Under the pieces are notes generated by a model. It made no database searches, was not told the DNA's origin, and saw only the letters and a list, made by a program, of their open reading frames with translations. The translations under genes and the position numbers were made by a program. From Polymorphobacter_B sp038225475 (GTDB taxonomy: Bacteria > Pseudomonadota > Alphaproteobacteria > Sphingomonadales > Sphingomonadaceae), in contig JBBRRA010000014.1 of NCBI GenBank assembly GCA_038225475.1, positions 1 to 43,485 of the forward strand: DNA of 43,485 bases, given 5' to 3'. Positions 41,706-43,485 of the stretch are shown here, one piece after another; within the stretch, counting starts at the first letter, position 1; each line of letters starts with the position of its first letter.

Positions 41706-42106
41706 CGCGGGGTGAATACCGCGCGGTAGCGGAGGAAGCTGTAGATCGCCGTCAACCCGGTGCCGAAGACGAACGCTGCCCAAACCGGCGCGCCCGCCCA
41801 CAGCGCCGCCGAATAGAGCCCGAGGTTGAGCAGCATGCCACCGAGCGCGGTGGCGACATAATGCGCAAACTCGCGCCAGCTCGGCCGCGCCTCGGTGCGG
41901 AAAGTGACCGACCGGTTGAGCGCCCAGGTGAACACGACGGTGACAGCAACACTGACGCAGCGGCCCCAGTATTTCGACCCGCCAAGCGCAATCACCGACG
42001 ACAAGATGGCGAAATCGAGCGCCGCCGCCAGCCCGCCGACGATCAGAAAGCGCAGCACCGACCCGGCCCATGCCGGCAGCTGCCGCCCCAAAATCTGCAC
42101 GCTCAC
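41702..42106 (-). CDS. GtrA-like membrane protein
   Basis: This 134-residue protein has four hydrophobic segments and the GtrA-family opening LRFLIVGGLAAALDFAIL, plus FTWALNRSVTFR after the second segment and SFLRYRAVF at the end. GtrA proteins are thought to flip undecaprenyl-phosphate-linked sugars across the inner membrane. The GTG at 42106 overlaps the stop of the glycosyltransferase gene by four bases (GTGA), the pairing expected for GtrB/GtrA-type modules. The open frame extends upstream but overlaps the glycosyltransferase. Confidence 0.9.
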   Translation of the reverse strand: MSVQILGRQLPAWAGSVLRFLIVGGLAAALDFAILSSVIALGGSKYWGRCVSVAVTVVFTWALNRSVTFRTEARPSWREFAHYVATALGGMLLNLGLYSAALWAGAPVWAAFVFGTGLTAIYSFLRYRAVFTPR

Positions 42107-43284
42107 TCCGCGGTCAGCAGCGTCGCGAAGAAGCCGGTGACCAGTGCCTGTACCCCGAGCGAGCACAGCAGCACCGACGGGATCGCGAGCCGCATCAACC
42201 CTTCGGCGTCCATGTCGCCATAGCCCTTGCCCGCCCAGCCCATCAACGCGGCAACCGCAACCGCCAGCCCGCTGACGATCATGATGCCGCCGGCGACGCA
42301 GCCCCGGTCGATCGTGAACCACGACCGCGCCAGCTCGGTCCGCGCGCTCGACGGCCACAACCGCTCGCGCACCCCGAACAGCCGCGCCAGCACGGCAAAG
42401 CTCATCAGCTGCGCACCGATGATGATGCCAGCGGCGGCAAACAGCAGTGTATGGACGCCGAGCCGGACGGTGCCGAGCGACACACTGCCGGGCAACAGCG
42501 CCGCGAGCAGCACCAGCCCCGCCACCGCGAGCGCCGCACCCGGATAAAAGAACAGCCACTTGGGCGCATAGGTCAGCAGGAATTTGAGATGGCGCCAGCC
42601 GTCGCGCCAGCTACGCAGATGCGGCGCGCGCGTCCGACCGTCGGGCGATAGCGTGGTCGGTACTTCATCGATCTTCAGCCCGGCGAGCTGCGCCTTGACG
42701 ACCATTTCAGAGGCAAATTCCATGCCGCTCGTCTTGAGCCGCAGGCCTATCACCGAATCGCGGCGGAACGCGCGCAAGCCGCAATGAAAGTCGCCGATCG
42801 GCGTGTTGTAGAACAGCCGCCCGAGCCCCGACAGCACCGGATTGCCCAGATAGCGGTGGAGCGGTGGCATAGCACCTTTGGCAATCCCGCCCTGAAAGCG
42901 GTTGCCCATCACCAGATCGGCGCCGTCGCGCAGCTTGACGACGAACGGCATCAGTCCAAGGAAGTCGTAGCTGTCGTCCGAATCGCCCATCGCGACGAAG
43001 CGCCCGCGCGCCGCATCGATACCCGCCGCGATTGCCGCGCCGTAGCCGCGCCGTGGCACATCGACAACGCGCGCACCCAGCCGCGCGGCGATCGCCTGAC
43101 TGCCATCGGTCGAGCCGTTGTCGGCAATGATAACCTCGCCAGACACCCCCGAGTCGGTGAAGAACTGCTGCGCTTTGTCGATGCATACCGCGAGCGTTTC
43201 CGACTCGTTCAGGCACGGCATGACAATCGAGAGCTCGATCTCGGGGGCACCTAAAGGCACGACGTTCGATATGACACTGTTCAT
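42103..43284 (-). CDS. Family 2 glycosyltransferase with membrane tail
   Basis: This enzyme of about 393 residues has the GT2 start ELSIVMPCLNESETL near residue 17, IIADNGSTDGS near 54, and the metal-binding acidic stretch MGDSDDSYDF near 100. GNRFQGGIAKGAMPPLHRYLGNP is typical of dolichol-phosphate/undecaprenyl-phosphate sugar transferases. The last third has four hydrophobic segments. The ATG at 43284 follows AAGGGC by 8 bases; an upstream ATG at 43317 lacks a ribosome site. It probably loads a sugar on undecaprenyl phosphate for flipping by the GtrA-like partner. The sugar is unknown. Confidence 0.9.
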   Translation of the reverse strand: MNSVISNVVPLGAPEIELSIVMPCLNESETLAVCIDKAQQFFTDSGVSGEVIIADNGSTDGSQAIAARLGARVVDVPRRGYGAAIAAGIDAARGRFVAMGDSDDSYDFLGLMPFVVKLRDGADLVMGNRFQGGIAKGAMPPLHRYLGNPVLSGLGRLFYNTPIGDFHCGLRAFRRDSVIGLRLKTSGMEFASEMVVKAQLAGLKIDEVPTTLSPDGRTRAPHLRSWRDGWRHLKFLLTYAPKWLFFYPGAALAVAGLVLLAALLPGSVSLGTVRLGVHTLLFAAAGIIIGAQLMSFAVLARLFGVRERLWPSSARTELARSWFTIDRGCVAGGIMIVSGLAVAVAALMGWAGKGYGDMDAEGLMRLAIPSVLLCSLGVQALVTGFFATLLTAE

Positions 43285-43349
43285 AGTTGCGCCCTTGGCA
43301 GACAATTGTGCCCTCATTCGGGCCGCACGCGCCTATGGCGCAGACTAGA

Positions 43350-43485
43350 TTAAGCCAGCTTGAATGCCTCGCGCAGCCCGTCGATGACAAACTGCGCCGC
43401 TAATGCTGCGAGAATGACGCCGAGCAACCGCGTGATCATCGCCTCGAGCTTTTTGCCCATCAGCCGCATCAGCGGGCCTGCCGCA
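43350..43485 (-). CDS. C-terminal end of a MarC-family membrane protein
   Basis: The last 44 codons before a TAA at 43350-43352 read into the right edge, so the start is missing. The visible part, GPLMRLMGKKLEAMITRLLG followed by VILAALAAQFVIDGLR and EAFKLA, matches the conserved C-terminus of MarC (UPF0056) integral membrane proteins, whose transport function is unclear. It lies on the same strand as the glycosyltransferase gene, with 65 bases between its stop and that gene's start. Confidence 0.85.
   Translation of the reverse strand, partial: AAGPLMRLMGKKLEAMITRLLGVILAALAAQFVIDGLREAFKLA

Noticed and set aside
1..43485. Search by eye for CRISPR arrays, insertion sequences and phage genes
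   Set aside because: No regularly spaced repeats, transposase motifs or phage structural genes were seen.

Overview
The window looks like chromosomal DNA from a high-GC alphaproteobacterium, most likely Sphingomonadales. This is inferred from the giant NAD-glutamate dehydrogenase, the recF-gyrB pair split from dnaA, two large TonB-dependent receptors, an FzlA-like GST, a PduO-type adenosyltransferase behind a HIG1-like membrane protein, and the codon bias. Nearly all genes are complete and tightly packed. No insertion sequence, phage gene or CRISPR array was seen.

Layout. 1-1790: a TbpB-like surface lipoprotein cut by the left edge, a gene-poor 0.55 kb stretch with a probable short-chain dehydrogenase remnant, and tRNA-Thr(CGT). 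1790-7160: a PAS-like protein overlapping the giant glutamate dehydrogenase. 7171-10150 (minus): HIG1-like protein, cobalamin adenosyltransferase, EgtB and EgtD (ergothioneine). 10278-12970 (plus): coaBC, dut, a MoeB/ThiF-like enzyme and a DsrE-like protein, mostly coupled. 13016-16164: a class A penicillin-binding protein converging on queG. 16360-18158: a TadE/TadG-like pair without the rest of a Tad cluster. 18166-28710 (minus): in transcription order TonB receptor, FeS photolyase, recF, gyrB, then a second TonB receptor and fzlA. 28835-34355 (minus): CoA-transferase subunits A and B, DUF72 protein, omega-aminotransferase, acyltransferase 3 and dnaN, each start overlapping the preceding stop. 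34446-41705 (plus): histidine phosphatase, Gly/Tyr/His-rich lipoprotein, rlmN, cfa, S10 peptidase, a short leader ORF, argG and an NTF2-like protein. 41702-43485 (minus): GtrA-like flippase, glycosyltransferase 2 and the end of a MarC protein.

Themes are replication and repair (dnaN, recF, gyrB, photolyase, dut), cell division and wall (FzlA-like, PBP1A), redox and cofactor metabolism (EgtB/EgtD, CoaBC, cobalamin, MoeB/DsrE), and amino-acid or ketone-body carbon flow (GDH, aminotransferase, ScoAB, ArgG).

The most interesting unexplained signal is a 36-codon ORF with a good ribosome site and an Arg-Arg pair near its end, followed by a GC-rich hairpin, just upstream of argG; it looks like an undescribed leader-peptide attenuator. 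Two other genes, a lipoprotein at 35152 and fzlA at 18831, have perfect inverted repeats that would bury their ribosome-binding regions. dnaN is the last cistron of a metabolic operon, and recF-gyrB sits behind a photolyase and a TonB receptor.
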